This document shows positions 1 through 8,795 of a stretch of 32,612 nucleotides of DNA, one piece after another. A program made the translations under genes and the position numbers. Position 1 is the first letter of the stretch. Every line of letters begins with the position of its first letter. The notes below the pieces were generated by a model that saw nothing but the letters and a program-made list of their open reading frames with translations, did no database searches and had not been told where the DNA came from. This DNA comes from Bacillota bacterium (GTDB lineage Bacteria; Bacillota; Clostridia; Peptostreptococcales; Anaerovoracaceae), in the NCBI GenBank assembly GCA_022790955.1, contig JAAVYD010000139.1, positions 1-32,612 of the forward strand. The letters run 5' to 3'.

Positions 1-1
1 A

Positions 2-187
2 ATAGACAAAAGCGGAAAAGAAATAGAAGTAAAGATAGATGAAAAGAAGTACAGACCGGCAGACGTACCAGTACACTATGCGGATATGAAGAAGACAGAG
101 AAAGAAACAGGGTGGAGAGCAGAGAGAGAAATAGAGGAAACAATAGAAGATATGCTTGAGTATTGGAAAGCTGAAATTAGCAGGTGA
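2..187 (+). CDS. C-terminal end of an NAD-dependent GDP-sugar epimerase/dehydratase (partial)
   Basis: The gene enters from outside the window; its last 61 residues are readable and end in TGA at 185–187. The tail contains RPADVPVHYAD, then KKTEKETGWRAE and a closing helix ending in MLEYWKAEISR. The arrangement 'RP(A/S/T)DVP–D–K–TGW–TL–DYW' is typical of the C-terminus of extended SDR enzymes acting on GDP-4-keto-6-deoxymannose, such as RMD, and of the related GMD dehydratases. Which of these it is cannot be decided from the tail. It lies 40 bp before a glycosyltransferase on the same strand. With ManC and phosphomannomutase at the other edge of the window, it suggests that a GDP-mannose-derived 6-deoxyhexose, for example D-rhamnose, enters the exported glycan; this last step is inference. 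Confidence 0.75.
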   Translation: MDKSGKEIEVKIDEKKYRPADVPVHYADMKKTEKETGWRAEREIEETIEDMLEYWKAEISR

Positions 188-227
188 GGATACGAGATAA
201 ACTAAAACCGAAAGTGGAGGATATATC

Positions 228-1523
228 GTGAATAAAGCAAATAAATGGCTAATAAAAACCGCAAGAGTTATGAAGCCGATATTGATAAAAATTCTTCCAG
301 TCGGTTTTCTAAGGAAAGCAAAAAGAACTATTGTATCAAATAGTTTGAAAAAACTGTGGAAAGAAGGAAAAGAACCTTATGAAGCAAACCGTTATCCCAA
401 AGGTATAAATCTCATAGGAAACATAAAAGCAGAAACGGGACTCGGTCAGAGCTGCAGACTTCTTGCTTCCATACTTGATAATACTGAATATCCCATTAAC
501 ATTTATCAATATTCGCAGCTTGGGATTCAAAAGGAATCCGATACTGCATACGATAACCGCATAAATTCTGAACTGATTTACGATATAAACGTAATACATA
601 TAAATCCTCATGAAATGGCTGTTGCGTATTTAGATATAGATAAGTCTGCATGGGATTACAGATATAATATCGCCTATTGGCTATGGGAGCTTGAAGATTT
701 TCCAGATGAATGGACTTCGTGTTTCAATTATCTTGATGAAATATGGGCGCCTTCTGAATTTATATGCGAATCGATACGAAAAAAAACGGACAAGCCTGTT
801 AAATGTATTCATTATCATATAACGGCAGAAATAACAAAAGAATATGCAAGATCAGACTTTAACCTGCCGGAAGATAAGTTTTTGTATCTCATGATGTACG
901 ACCATGGAAGCTGCGTGGAACGTAAAAATCCTATGGGGGTTATAAAAGCCTTTAAGAAAGCATTTCCTAAAGAAGAAACAAAGGTCGGTCTGGTAATAAA
1001 GATAAATAATGCATCAAATGAAGACGATGAAATAATACAAGATCTCTGCAGGGAATATACAAATATATATTTAATAAAAGAAACTTTGGAAAAAAGTGCA
1101 GTAAACAGTCTAATTAAATGCGCAGATGCAGTAGTTTCATTGCATCGGGCAGAAGGTTTCGGACTTGTGATGGCAGAAGCAATGTTATTAGGAACTCCTG
1201 TAATAGCGACAAACTGGTCGGCGAATACAGAATTTATGAATAGTGATACAGCCTGTATGATTGACTATGAGATCGCAACATTAAAAAAAGATATATCTTT
1301 ATACAAAGCGGGAAGCAGATGGGCTTCTCCTGATATAAATCAGGCTGCGATGTATATGAGAAAGCTGCATGAAGATAAAACATACTATACAGAAATCTCA
1401 CAAAAAGCGCAGCAATATATACAGAAAGAATTATCTTTGAAAAATGCAGCATTAAAATCAGAGGACAGAATAAAAGAGATATATTATACGTTGGAAAATA
1501 GAGATTATGATAAAGAAATTTAA
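228..1523 (+). CDS. GT4-family glycosyltransferase
   Basis: A 431-residue protein starting at GTG 228, preceded by GGAGG about 8 bp upstream. It has the GT-B organisation of retaining glycosyltransferase family 4. An N-terminal acceptor half contains a glycine-rich loop (GNIKAETGLGQS, residues 64–75). A C-terminal donor half contains ERKNP (231–235) and the EX7E-type signature in HRAEGFGLVMAEAM (306–319), followed by GTPVIATNWS. It should transfer a sugar from a nucleotide donor, here perhaps a GDP-sugar, to the lipid-linked glycan at the cytoplasmic membrane face. There is no membrane segment, but the first 45 residues are basic and could bind membrane. Its 3' end overlaps the ABC permease gene by 17 bp, so it is probably translated with the exporter. 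Donor and linkage are unknown. Confidence 0.85.
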   Translation: MNKANKWLIKTARVMKPILIKILPVGFLRKAKRTIVSNSLKKLWKEGKEPYEANRYPKGINLIGNIKAETGLGQSCRLLASILDNTEYPINIYQYSQLGIQKESDTAYDNRINSELIYDINVIHINPHEMAVAYLDIDKSAWDYRYNIAYWLWELEDFPDEWTSCFNYLDEIWAPSEFICESIRKKTDKPVKCIHYHITAEITKEYARSDFNLPEDKFLYLMMYDHGSCVERKNPMGVIKAFKKAFPKEETKVGLVIKINNASNEDDEIIQDLCREYTNIYLIKETLEKSAVNSLIKCADAVVSLHRAEGFGLVMAEAMLLGTPVIATNWSANTEFMNSDTACMIDYEIATLKKDISLYKAGSRWASPDINQAAMYMRKLHEDKTYYTEISQKAQQYIQKELSLKNAALKSEDRIKEIYYTLENRDYDKEI

Positions 1524-2286
1524 AGAAATATACGCATACAGAGAGATGATATTTTCTCTTGTAAAAAGGGATTTAAAGGGCAGATATAAAGGATCAATCT
1601 TAGGATTCTTATGGACATTCATAAATCCTTTGCTTCAGCTTGCTGTATATACCATGGTATTCTCAACAATAATGCGCTCAGGCATAGAAGACTATTATCT
1701 GTTTTTGTTTGTAGCGCTTATCCCGTGGATATTTTTCAGTACGTCAGTCGCGGGAGGAGCAGGCTGCATATGGTCGCAGCAGGAGATGGTAAAGAAAATA
1801 TATTTTCCCAGAGAAGTACTTCCGATATCATTCGTAACCAGTCAATTTGTAAATATGCTCTTATGTTTCATAGTCATATTTTTAGTATTGATAGTATCAG
1901 GCAAAGGCTTAAATCCGGCGGCTATATTATGTCTGCCGATCATCATGATAGTGGAATACATATTAGCGCTTGGAATAGCCCTAATAGTATCAGCCGTAAC
2001 GGTATACATACGGGATCTTGAATACATACTTGGCATTATAACCATGGCATGGCAGTTTTTATCGCCTGTAATGTATTCCATAGAACAGGTACCCGAACAG
2101 CTTCACGGCATCTTCAACCTGAATCCTATGTCGCATGTAATAGTCGCTTACAGAGATATTTTATATTATGGAAAAATACCCGAAATACAGACTTTATTAA
2201 ACGCCACGATATTAGGTGTAGTTTTACTGATACTCGGCGGATTGGTATTTAATTCATTGCAGAAACACTTTGCGGAGGAATTGTAA
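1507..2286 (+). CDS. ABC-2 type polysaccharide exporter permease (Wzm/TagG-like)
   Basis: A 259-residue integral membrane protein. The N-terminal VKRDLKGRYKGSILGFLW motif (about residues 19–36) and six hydrophobic segments are typical of the permease of glycan ABC exporters (Wzm, RfbA, TagG). A PMSHVIVAYRDILYYG segment near residues 206–221 is the usual conserved region before the last helix. It should form a dimeric channel that moves an undecaprenyl-diphosphate-linked polymer across the membrane, powered by the ATPase encoded immediately downstream. The start overlaps the upstream glycosyltransferase gene by 17 bp and the stop overlaps the ATPase start by 1 base (TAATG), which indicates translational coupling. 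Confidence 0.92.
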   Translation: MIKKFKEIYAYREMIFSLVKRDLKGRYKGSILGFLWTFINPLLQLAVYTMVFSTIMRSGIEDYYLFLFVALIPWIFFSTSVAGGAGCIWSQQEMVKKIYFPREVLPISFVTSQFVNMLLCFIVIFLVLIVSGKGLNPAAILCLPIIMIVEYILALGIALIVSAVTVYIRDLEYILGIITMAWQFLSPVMYSIEQVPEQLHGIFNLNPMSHVIVAYRDILYYGKIPEIQTLLNATILGVVLLILGGLVFNSLQKHFAEEL

Positions 2287-3608
2287 TGGAAGAGCAGTAC
2301 GCGATAAAAGTAGATAACATAACCAAGAAATTCAAAATATATTACGACAAAGGCAAGACTTTAAAAGAAAAAGTACTTTTCAGCAAAAGAAGGAATTACG
2401 AAGAAAGAATAGTACTCGACGGTATAAGTTTTAAAGTAAAAAAAGGCGAAGCCATCGGTCTTATAGGACATAACGGCTGCGGAAAGAGCACCACGCTGAA
2501 AATGCTTTCAAGAATAATGTATCCCGACAGCGGTTCGATAGAGATGAATGGACGGGTATCAAGCCTTATAGAGCTTGGAGCCGGATTTCATCCGGACATG
2601 AGCGGAAAGGAAAATATATATATAAACGCATCAATATTCGGACTGACGAAAAAGGAAATAGATAAAAGGTTAAAGGATATAATAGAGTTTTCTGAGTTAG
2701 AGGAGTTTATAGATAATCCGGTGAGGACGTATTCATCAGGGATGTATATGAGGCTGGCATTTTCAGTAGCGATAAATGTGGATGCGGATATACTGCTGAT
2801 AGACGAGATACTTGCGGTAGGAGATGCGAACTTTCAGGCGAAGTGTTTTAACAGGCTCAGGGAAATAAAAGCTACAGGAGTAACGATAATATTGGTTACT
2901 CATGATACAGATACGGTTGAACGGTTTTGCGATGAAGCTATATGGATAAATGAAGGAAAGATCATAAAAGCAGGAAGATCAGATAAAGTGACAGATGCGT
3001 ATCTGAATTTTATGAATGATAAGAAAATCGAAGTTCTGGAAAGAGAAGAACAAAGAAAAATAGATGAAAAAGAAAATAAGAAGAATGAAAAAATAGAATC
3101 TACTTCTGCTGATGCAGATAATGATCATGACATCTCTCAAAATAGCGACGACAATAAACCAGAGGAAATAGATTATAGCGCCAATAGATTTGGATTGAAA
3201 TATATAGAAATTACGAAAGCAGAAATTATAAACAGTAAAGGACAGGTTACAAACGTACTTAAAGCCGATGAGAATATTAAATTTATAATCTACTATAAAG
3301 TGAATAAACCATTGAAAGAATATAACTTTGGAATAGGATTTTATAACTTAGACGGAGTATGCATATATGGAAATAACACGCAGATAGATAGGATACAAGT
3401 GGCAAACATTGAAGATACAGGCAGCATCATATTTGAAGTTTCAGAATTACCGTTGCTGTCCGGCAGATATATTCTCAATGTTGCGGTTGTGGATATAGAT
3501 GGAACGCCAATGGATTTTTACAGGAATTATTGTACATTTGATGTTGTATCGAAAGATAGAAGTCAAGGCTGTGTTTCGATAAGGCATAAGTGGATAACGG
3601 GAAATTAG
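2286..3608 (+). CDS. Wzt-type ABC exporter ATPase with C-terminal glycan-recognition domain
   Basis: A 440-residue protein. Residues 1–245 are an ABC ATPase: Walker A GHNGCGKST (61–69), signature YSSG (149–152), Walker B ILLIDE (169–174) and an H-loop histidine near 206. A charged, low-complexity linker (about 245–300) leads to a β-rich C-terminal domain (about 300–440) placed like the Wzt C-terminal domain, which in O-antigen exporters reads the non-reducing-end modification of the glycan. By that precedent the exporter may accept only chains carrying a terminal mark such as a methyl group, which fits the methyltransferases just downstream. The start is coupled to the permease stop, with GGAGG at about 2274. 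The C-terminal part is visibly more AT-rich than the ATPase part, as expected if the recognition domain exchanges together with glycan genes. Confidence 0.92.
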   Translation: MEEQYAIKVDNITKKFKIYYDKGKTLKEKVLFSKRRNYEERIVLDGISFKVKKGEAIGLIGHNGCGKSTTLKMLSRIMYPDSGSIEMNGRVSSLIELGAGFHPDMSGKENIYINASIFGLTKKEIDKRLKDIIEFSELEEFIDNPVRTYSSGMYMRLAFSVAINVDADILLIDEILAVGDANFQAKCFNRLREIKATGVTIILVTHDTDTVERFCDEAIWINEGKIIKAGRSDKVTDAYLNFMNDKKIEVLEREEQRKIDEKENKKNEKIESTSADADNDHDISQNSDDNKPEEIDYSANRFGLKYIEITKAEIINSKGQVTNVLKADENIKFIIYYKVNKPLKEYNFGIGFYNLDGVCIYGNNTQIDRIQVANIEDTGSIIFEVSELPLLSGRYILNVAVVDIDGTPMDFYRNYCTFDVVSKDRSQGCVSIRHKWITGN

Positions 3609-3668
3609 CATAAAAGAAGATATACTTTGTATATTTATCATTTTATATATGTTGGAGATGGATGACAA

Positions 3669-4838
3669 ATGAGTGGTTTAAAAAACTTTTTAGAATATTT
3701 AAGAAGTAATCCTATCTTGCCTTATAGTCGTTTTACTAAGAATAAGATTGAAGATATAGAGAGAAAATTAATTGAAATAACTGACATTTATAATGATTTT
3801 CAAAAAACACATGAAGAAAATATCGAGAATATAAAAAATCATTCAGATAAATTAGAACAACATTATAAAAATATACATGCAATCTCTAAAGAATTAATGA
3901 AAGTAAAATGGAAGCAAATTGATAATATGGCATCACAAACAGAGATGTTAAATGATTTAGTAAAATGCGGAATATGTGAATATGAGGCTGAAAGGAAGTC
4001 TTTTGAGATTAAAGAAGCTGTGTGTGATTTTAATGGAGGAAAATTAACACGATATATATGTCCTTCATGCGGGGTTATTTTTGGTCCTACTAAGTTTTTA
4101 AATTTGACTCAAAGAGAAAAAGATGAAGATTATTATATTCATTATCTTGGATTTGAGGAAGGCGATTCTACGGATAAAGAAATAAAAGCTTTTCATATGC
4201 TTGAACCACATAAGGGTGGTATTTATTTAAATTATGGGTGCGGCTCCTGGTCAAATTCTTTAAAACAATTAGAAAAAGAAGGTTATACAGTTTATGGATA
4301 TGAACCGTATGCAGAATTAGAATTGCATAATCCTATGTTGATATCGAACACGGATGAGTTAAAAAAATTTCGTTTTGATGGGATTTTTTCTAATAACTTA
4401 TTAGAGCATCTTACAGATCCTATAACTGATTTAAAATTTATGAAGTCTTTACTTAGAGATGGAAATTCTAAAATGGCTCATAGTACACCATGTTACATAT
4501 ATAAATATGAAATAACAAGATTTCATACGTATTTTTACACAGGAAATTCTGTAAAAGTATTATGCGAAAAAGTAGGCTTAGATGTATGCGGATATGAAAA
4601 CGATATAGAAGAAAATGATTTTATTTGTTATGTTTTTAAAAATTCAGATTCAGAATCGGATTATATGTCGGCAATGTGTATAAATGAAAACGGAGTTCGG
4701 CAAGATGATGGAAGGATCATATTAAATGAAAACGGGATTTTGTATGGTCCATATTTTACGTATAGCAAAGGTTTAATAAGATTTCAGATAGATTTAACAA
4801 TTAAAATATCAAAAAGGGGGGGGTATTTTTACAGTTAA
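3669..4838 (+). CDS. SAM methyltransferase with zinc-finger-like motif, truncated at a G8 tract (phase-OFF form)
   Basis: As read, 389 residues. Residues 20–95 are a predicted coiled coil. Two CxxC pairs (C100–C103, C131–C134) could bind zinc, as in C-methyltransferase-type sugar enzymes. A class I SAM domain follows, with YLNYGCGSW (186–194), an acidic end of β2 (YGYEPY) and LLEHL (244–248). From about residue 335 a β-rich domain begins (YGPY at 359–362). It is cut after KRGG: the frame passes through eight G's at 4816–4823 and stops five codons later. One extra G joins it to an open frame running to TAA 4997–4999, giving 443 residues. The catalytic domain is intact either way; only the accessory domain is lost. 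The start at 3669 is preceded by GGAGATGG. The substrate is unknown; a sugar of the exported glycan is likely. Confidence 0.82.
   Translation: MSGLKNFLEYLRSNPILPYSRFTKNKIEDIERKLIEITDIYNDFQKTHEENIENIKNHSDKLEQHYKNIHAISKELMKVKWKQIDNMASQTEMLNDLVKCGICEYEAERKSFEIKEAVCDFNGGKLTRYICPSCGVIFGPTKFLNLTQREKDEDYYIHYLGFEEGDSTDKEIKAFHMLEPHKGGIYLNYGCGSWSNSLKQLEKEGYTVYGYEPYAELELHNPMLISNTDELKKFRFDGIFSNNLLEHLTDPITDLKFMKSLLRDGNSKMAHSTPCYIYKYEITRFHTYFYTGNSVKVLCEKVGLDVCGYENDIEENDFICYVFKNSDSESDYMSAMCINENGVRQDDGRIILNENGILYGPYFTYSKGLIRFQIDLTIKISKRGGYFYS
4816..4823 (+). repeat. Homopolymeric G8 tract inside the methyltransferase gene
   Basis: Eight consecutive G's preceded by five A's. Eight G's leave the upstream gene out of frame with its natural 3' continuation; nine or six would restore it. 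A run of this length is very unlikely by chance in such AT-rich DNA and is a classic substrate for slipped-strand mispairing. Confidence 0.9.
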
Positions 4839-4999
4839 CATCAAATTCCGGTAGTAAAATTTTAAAAGAAATAAATTTAAAAAATGGATTAAATGAATTT
4901 GAGTATGAATTTGAGGAAATTGAAAAAGAATTTGAAATTGTTATACGAGCAAATGAAGAAATGGTAATCAATAAGATTGTTCAAATATTGAAAATTTAA
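4824..4999 (+). pseudogene. Out-of-frame 3' continuation of the upstream methyltransferase (accessory β-domain)
   Basis: Read in the frame reached by adding one G to the tract at 4816–4823, this stretch encodes about 58 codons beginning VFLQLTSNSGSKILKEINLK and ending KIVQILKI, then TAA. It has no start codon or ribosome site of its own. It aligns by eye with the C-terminus of the GT-C-like protein at 13621–15612: FDIALDNGTQILSKKEL there against VFLQLTSNSGSKILKEINL here, and IKIKSIKFTKL against INKIVQILKI. This supports it being a real coding continuation rather than a chance frame. Confidence 0.75.
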
Positions 5000-5050
5000 A
5001 TCAAATAAGAACTCTTTTATTTAAATAGTAACAATAATAGGGGATAAAAA

Positions 5051-6229
5051 ATGAGCATTGAAGAAGAAGTGATTTATGAAAAATTATTAAAATATGCAAA
5101 CGAAGCAAGTAATGATTTTTCAGAGATTAAGGAAAATAGTGAATATTCTGATCAGATAAATCAGTTACTTAGAAATTTAAAACATAACGAAGTTAACACT
5201 TCATACAGAATTTTACCTCCAACCGGAGGCTTAACAGGCAGGATTAAAATTTTTATTAAAAAAGTGATCAGAAAACTTTGCTTTTTTTATGTACAGCCTA
5301 TATGTGAACAGCAAACCCAATTTAACTCGTTAGTATCACGAAGCGTAGAATACTTTGCAGCTAAGGAATTGGAATATAAAAATAAACTAAATAATTATGA
5401 AAATGAAATAAACAAATATCAAAGTATCATTAGTAATTATGAAAATGAGCAAAAAGAATTATACGAGATAAATGCGATAATAAATAATAGGCTTGATTTG
5501 CTTGAGTCTAATATGTCTATATTAGATAAATTTAGAATAGCTGATGTATACGATCCACAAGATAGTTTTTTAATAAAAGATACATATTCACAATCAGGAG
5601 AGGATTCAATAATACAATATATTTTTCATGTCTTAGGAATGCAATTTAAAGATATTTTCTATTTAGATATCGGAGCGAATCATGCAAAGATAATGAGTAA
5701 TAGTTATGCTCTTTATAAAAGAGGCGCTAAGGGCGTATTGCTTGAAGCAAATCCTCAACTTATACCAGAGCTAAAGTTAATGAGAAGCAATGATATTATT
5801 GTAAATAAATGTATTGCGACTAAATCAAATGAAAAAATTCCGTTCTATATTTTAAGTGGAGATGGATTATCTACTATCGATAAAAAATCCGCTGAAGAAT
5901 CTATAAGAATCAATCCGTCGATTTATATAAAAGATGAAATTTTAATAGATACAATAACAGTTAATGATCTATTACATACATATTTCTCAGAAGCGCCTAC
6001 AATAGTAAATATTGATGTTGAAGGCTTAGAATTAGATATATTAAATAACTTTGATTTTATAAATTACAGACCAATGATATTTATTATTGAAATGATCGAT
6101 TATAGTTTAACAATAAATAAGGGTGATAAAGATCAAGCTATTATTGATTTTATGAAATCAAAAGGATATATAGAATATGCGTTTACGGGGATAAATTCTA
6201 TATTTGTAGATGAAAATGTTTGGGATTAA
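5051..6229 (+). CDS. FkbM-family methyltransferase with N-terminal coiled coil
   Basis: A 392-residue protein. Residues 60–95 contain a basic amphipathic/hydrophobic stretch (KIFIKKVIRKLCFFYVQPI), which may dock on the membrane, followed by a coiled coil (about 100–155). The C-terminal half is an FkbM-type SAM methyltransferase: YSQSGEDSIIQYIF (179–192), YLDIGAN (204–210), an acidic residue after LLEAN (230–234) and IVNIDVEGLELDIL (318–331), a hallmark of the family. FkbM enzymes commonly O-methylate sugars or polyketides. Here a methyl cap or side-chain methylation of the glycan is inferred from the setting. The start is preceded by AGGGGAT. It lies 51 bp after the natural end of the previous methyltransferase gene and 20 bp before the double glycosyltransferase gene. 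Confidence 0.85.
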   Translation: MSIEEEVIYEKLLKYANEASNDFSEIKENSEYSDQINQLLRNLKHNEVNTSYRILPPTGGLTGRIKIFIKKVIRKLCFFYVQPICEQQTQFNSLVSRSVEYFAAKELEYKNKLNNYENEINKYQSIISNYENEQKELYEINAIINNRLDLLESNMSILDKFRIADVYDPQDSFLIKDTYSQSGEDSIIQYIFHVLGMQFKDIFYLDIGANHAKIMSNSYALYKRGAKGVLLEANPQLIPELKLMRSNDIIVNKCIATKSNEKIPFYILSGDGLSTIDKKSAEESIRINPSIYIKDEILIDTITVNDLLHTYFSEAPTIVNIDVEGLELDILNNFDFINYRPMIFIIEMIDYSLTINKGDKDQAIIDFMKSKGYIEYAFTGINSIFVDENVWD

Positions 6230-6249
6230 ATTATTTGTAGGAGTGGATT

Positions 6250-8772
6250 ATGAATATTGCATTTGATGCGACAGCAATATTAGGACCGATGAGCAAAAAT
6301 AGAGGGATAGGAAACTATGCACTCAGTCAATTTAAAGCAATGATTGAAAATGATAATAACAATAAATATTTCTTTTTTAATATGTTTGAGGCATTTTCAA
6401 TGAGTGAGATAGTGAATTCTGAAAATATAGAAGATATATATTTATTTTCCGGTATTAAATATGAGTTGATTTCGGATATTGAATATAAAGATATTGTAGG
6501 AGATATTATCAAAAATTTTATCAAAGACAAGAAAATTGATGTATTTTATATAACTTCTCCGTTTGAAAGTCAAATTATTAGATATGAAAAGAAATGGTTT
6601 AACGGAATCAGGGTTATCGCGACTGTATATGATATCATCCCATTTGTTATGAAAGATATATATTTACGTGATAAATCTACATATGAATACTATATATCTT
6701 GTATTGAAATGCTGCGTTGGATGGATGAGTATCTTGTAATTTCTGAAAGTGTAAAAACAGATATGATAAAATATCTGAATTTTCCGGAAGAAAAGATTCA
6801 TGTAATATATGGCGCTGTTGATGCAGATGCATATAAGGAAATAAAGATTTCTGATCTTGAAAAGCAAGAATTATTTAATAAATATAAAATTGATAGCGAT
6901 TATATTATGTGTACAGGTGGAGATGATCATAGAAAAAATATCGAGGGTCTTATAAAAGCATATGCAATGTTAGATAAAGATATTATACATAACTACCAGC
7001 TCGTTGTTGTCTGTAAATTATCTGAAATATCATATGAAAAATATACAAGTCTTATAAAAAAATTGAACATTACGGGACGAGTTATTCTTACAAATTTCGT
7101 TACTAATGTGGATATGATAAAACTATATAATTTAGCTACTTTAATGGCTTTTCCATCTTTATATGAAGGTCTTGGTCTTCCTATCCTTGAGGCTTGGAGC
7201 TGCGGGATCCCTGTTTTAACTTCTAACAATTCCAGTTTGGACGAAATAGGAAAAGATGCTGCAATATTAGTTGATCCTTACGATGTCAAAGATATATCTA
7301 AAGGTTTAAAATATGCTCTTACAGAAGCTGATTTAGATGAATTAATACGAAAGGGAAAAGAAAAATTAAAATTATTTAATTGGTCTGGAGTAGCTGAAAA
7401 AGCTATTAATATTATTAACAATATTTCACCTAATATTGATGTTGATACTGATAAGGATTCTGTAAATAAAATTGCAATGTTTACGCCACTCCCACCGATT
7501 CAATCAGGAATATCAGATTACAGCGTTGATATTATTACACAACTGAGCAATAAGTTTGATATTGATGTATTTATAGATGATTATAAGGCAAATTGTGAAT
7601 TACCTGAAAATGTACAGATTTTTAATCATAAGAAGTTTAAAAAGAAATATAGCGAATATGATCGAATAATATATCAAGTTGGCAATTCACTTTATCATCA
7701 ATATATGTTTGATTATATAAAAAAATATAAAGGAATAATCGTGCTTCATGATTACAGACTTAATAACGTTTTAGAAGCTATGTATTTATATAAGGATTAT
7801 AAACCTAAAATATTTAAAAGAAATTTAGCTGAAGATTTGAATGAAAACGAAATAGACGATTATATGAACAATGTCAGCAATGGATTAAAAAATGAACTTT
7901 CTATAAATGGATTTGTAACGAATTATGCAGACAGAATAATAGTTCATAGTGAATATGCTAAGAGAGAATTACTTAGAAAAAAAATAAATTATAGTGTTAA
8001 TATTATTCCTTTGTATGCAAAAATTAATGTTAATGCTACTGATATTTTATATAGTGAAAAATTAAATATAAATAATACGACAATAGTGTTTTCATCATTT
8101 GGACATATACATGAAACAAAACGTACAATACCTATTTTAAAAGCATTTAAAAAATTAGAAGAACATCATAAAGAGATTAAACTTTTTTTTGTAGGAAAAA
8201 TGGCAGAAGAACTTAGCGAACAATTTTATAAGTGTATAAATGAAAATAACTTAGATTCTAAAGTTATTGTTACAGGTTATATTGATTTGAATGATTTTGA
8301 AAATTATATTGATATATCAGATATATGTTTAAATTTAAGATATCCATATAATGGAGAATCTTCAGCTAGTTTTATGCGTTTGTTAGGAAAAGGAAAATGT
8401 ACAATAGTGAATAAGATAGGAAGTTTTAGTGAAATACCTGAAAATGCCTGTGTGATGATCGATAGTGTTGAAGATATGGATCCGGAAACAGAAGTTGAGC
8501 AAATTTATAATGCAATGATTAAATGTATGGATAAAGAATACAGAAAACGAGTTGAAGAAAATGCATATAAATTTGCAAAAGAAACTTTAGAGATATCTAA
8601 AGTTTGTAAAAAATATGAAGAAGTAATAAAGATGAAAAAAAATGCATCAGTGGCTTTAAATGAGATAAGGTTAAAAAGTTATGTTGAAAAGTATATGAAA
8701 TCAAAAGTTTATACAAAATTTGATAAAAAATTGGCATCTAAAACATTTTCGTATTCAATTATAGATATATAG
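6250..8772 (+). CDS. Bifunctional (tandem) GT4 glycosyltransferase
   Basis: An 840-residue protein holding two GT-B glycosyltransferase modules. Module 1 (about 1–395) starts with a GT4-type N-terminus including RGIGNYALSQF and carries YEGLGLPILEAWSCGIPVLTS near 303–323 (EX7E-type). Module 2 (about 405–790) starts with KIAMFTPLPPIQSGISDYS, a typical GT4 N-terminus, but its donor motif is divergent (NGESSASFMRLLGKGKC near 700), with only one clear glutamate. Fused glycosyltransferases often add two successive sugars of a repeat. The last 50 residues are basic and extend beyond the fold. The start at 6250 is preceded by TAGGAG. Neighbours on both sides are methyltransferases, suggesting a methylated di- or oligosaccharide unit. 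Donors are unknown. Confidence 0.87.
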   Translation: MNIAFDATAILGPMSKNRGIGNYALSQFKAMIENDNNNKYFFFNMFEAFSMSEIVNSENIEDIYLFSGIKYELISDIEYKDIVGDIIKNFIKDKKIDVFYITSPFESQIIRYEKKWFNGIRVIATVYDIIPFVMKDIYLRDKSTYEYYISCIEMLRWMDEYLVISESVKTDMIKYLNFPEEKIHVIYGAVDADAYKEIKISDLEKQELFNKYKIDSDYIMCTGGDDHRKNIEGLIKAYAMLDKDIIHNYQLVVVCKLSEISYEKYTSLIKKLNITGRVILTNFVTNVDMIKLYNLATLMAFPSLYEGLGLPILEAWSCGIPVLTSNNSSLDEIGKDAAILVDPYDVKDISKGLKYALTEADLDELIRKGKEKLKLFNWSGVAEKAINIINNISPNIDVDTDKDSVNKIAMFTPLPPIQSGISDYSVDIITQLSNKFDIDVFIDDYKANCELPENVQIFNHKKFKKKYSEYDRIIYQVGNSLYHQYMFDYIKKYKGIIVLHDYRLNNVLEAMYLYKDYKPKIFKRNLAEDLNENEIDDYMNNVSNGLKNELSINGFVTNYADRIIVHSEYAKRELLRKKINYSVNIIPLYAKINVNATDILYSEKLNINNTTIVFSSFGHIHETKRTIPILKAFKKLEEHHKEIKLFFVGKMAEELSEQFYKCINENNLDSKVIVTGYIDLNDFENYIDISDICLNLRYPYNGESSASFMRLLGKGKCTIVNKIGSFSEIPENACVMIDSVEDMDPETEVEQIYNAMIKCMDKEYRKRVEENAYKFAKETLEISKVCKKYEEVIKMKKNASVALNEIRLKSYVEKYMKSKVYTKFDKKLASKTFSYSIIDI

Positions 8773-8795
8773 TAATACATAAGGTGGAATAAAGA

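Noticed and set aside
935..939. G5 run in the first glycosyltransferase gene
   Set aside because: It is only five bases and encodes Met-Gly-Val in frame; too short to be a likely slippage site compared with the 7–8-base tracts.
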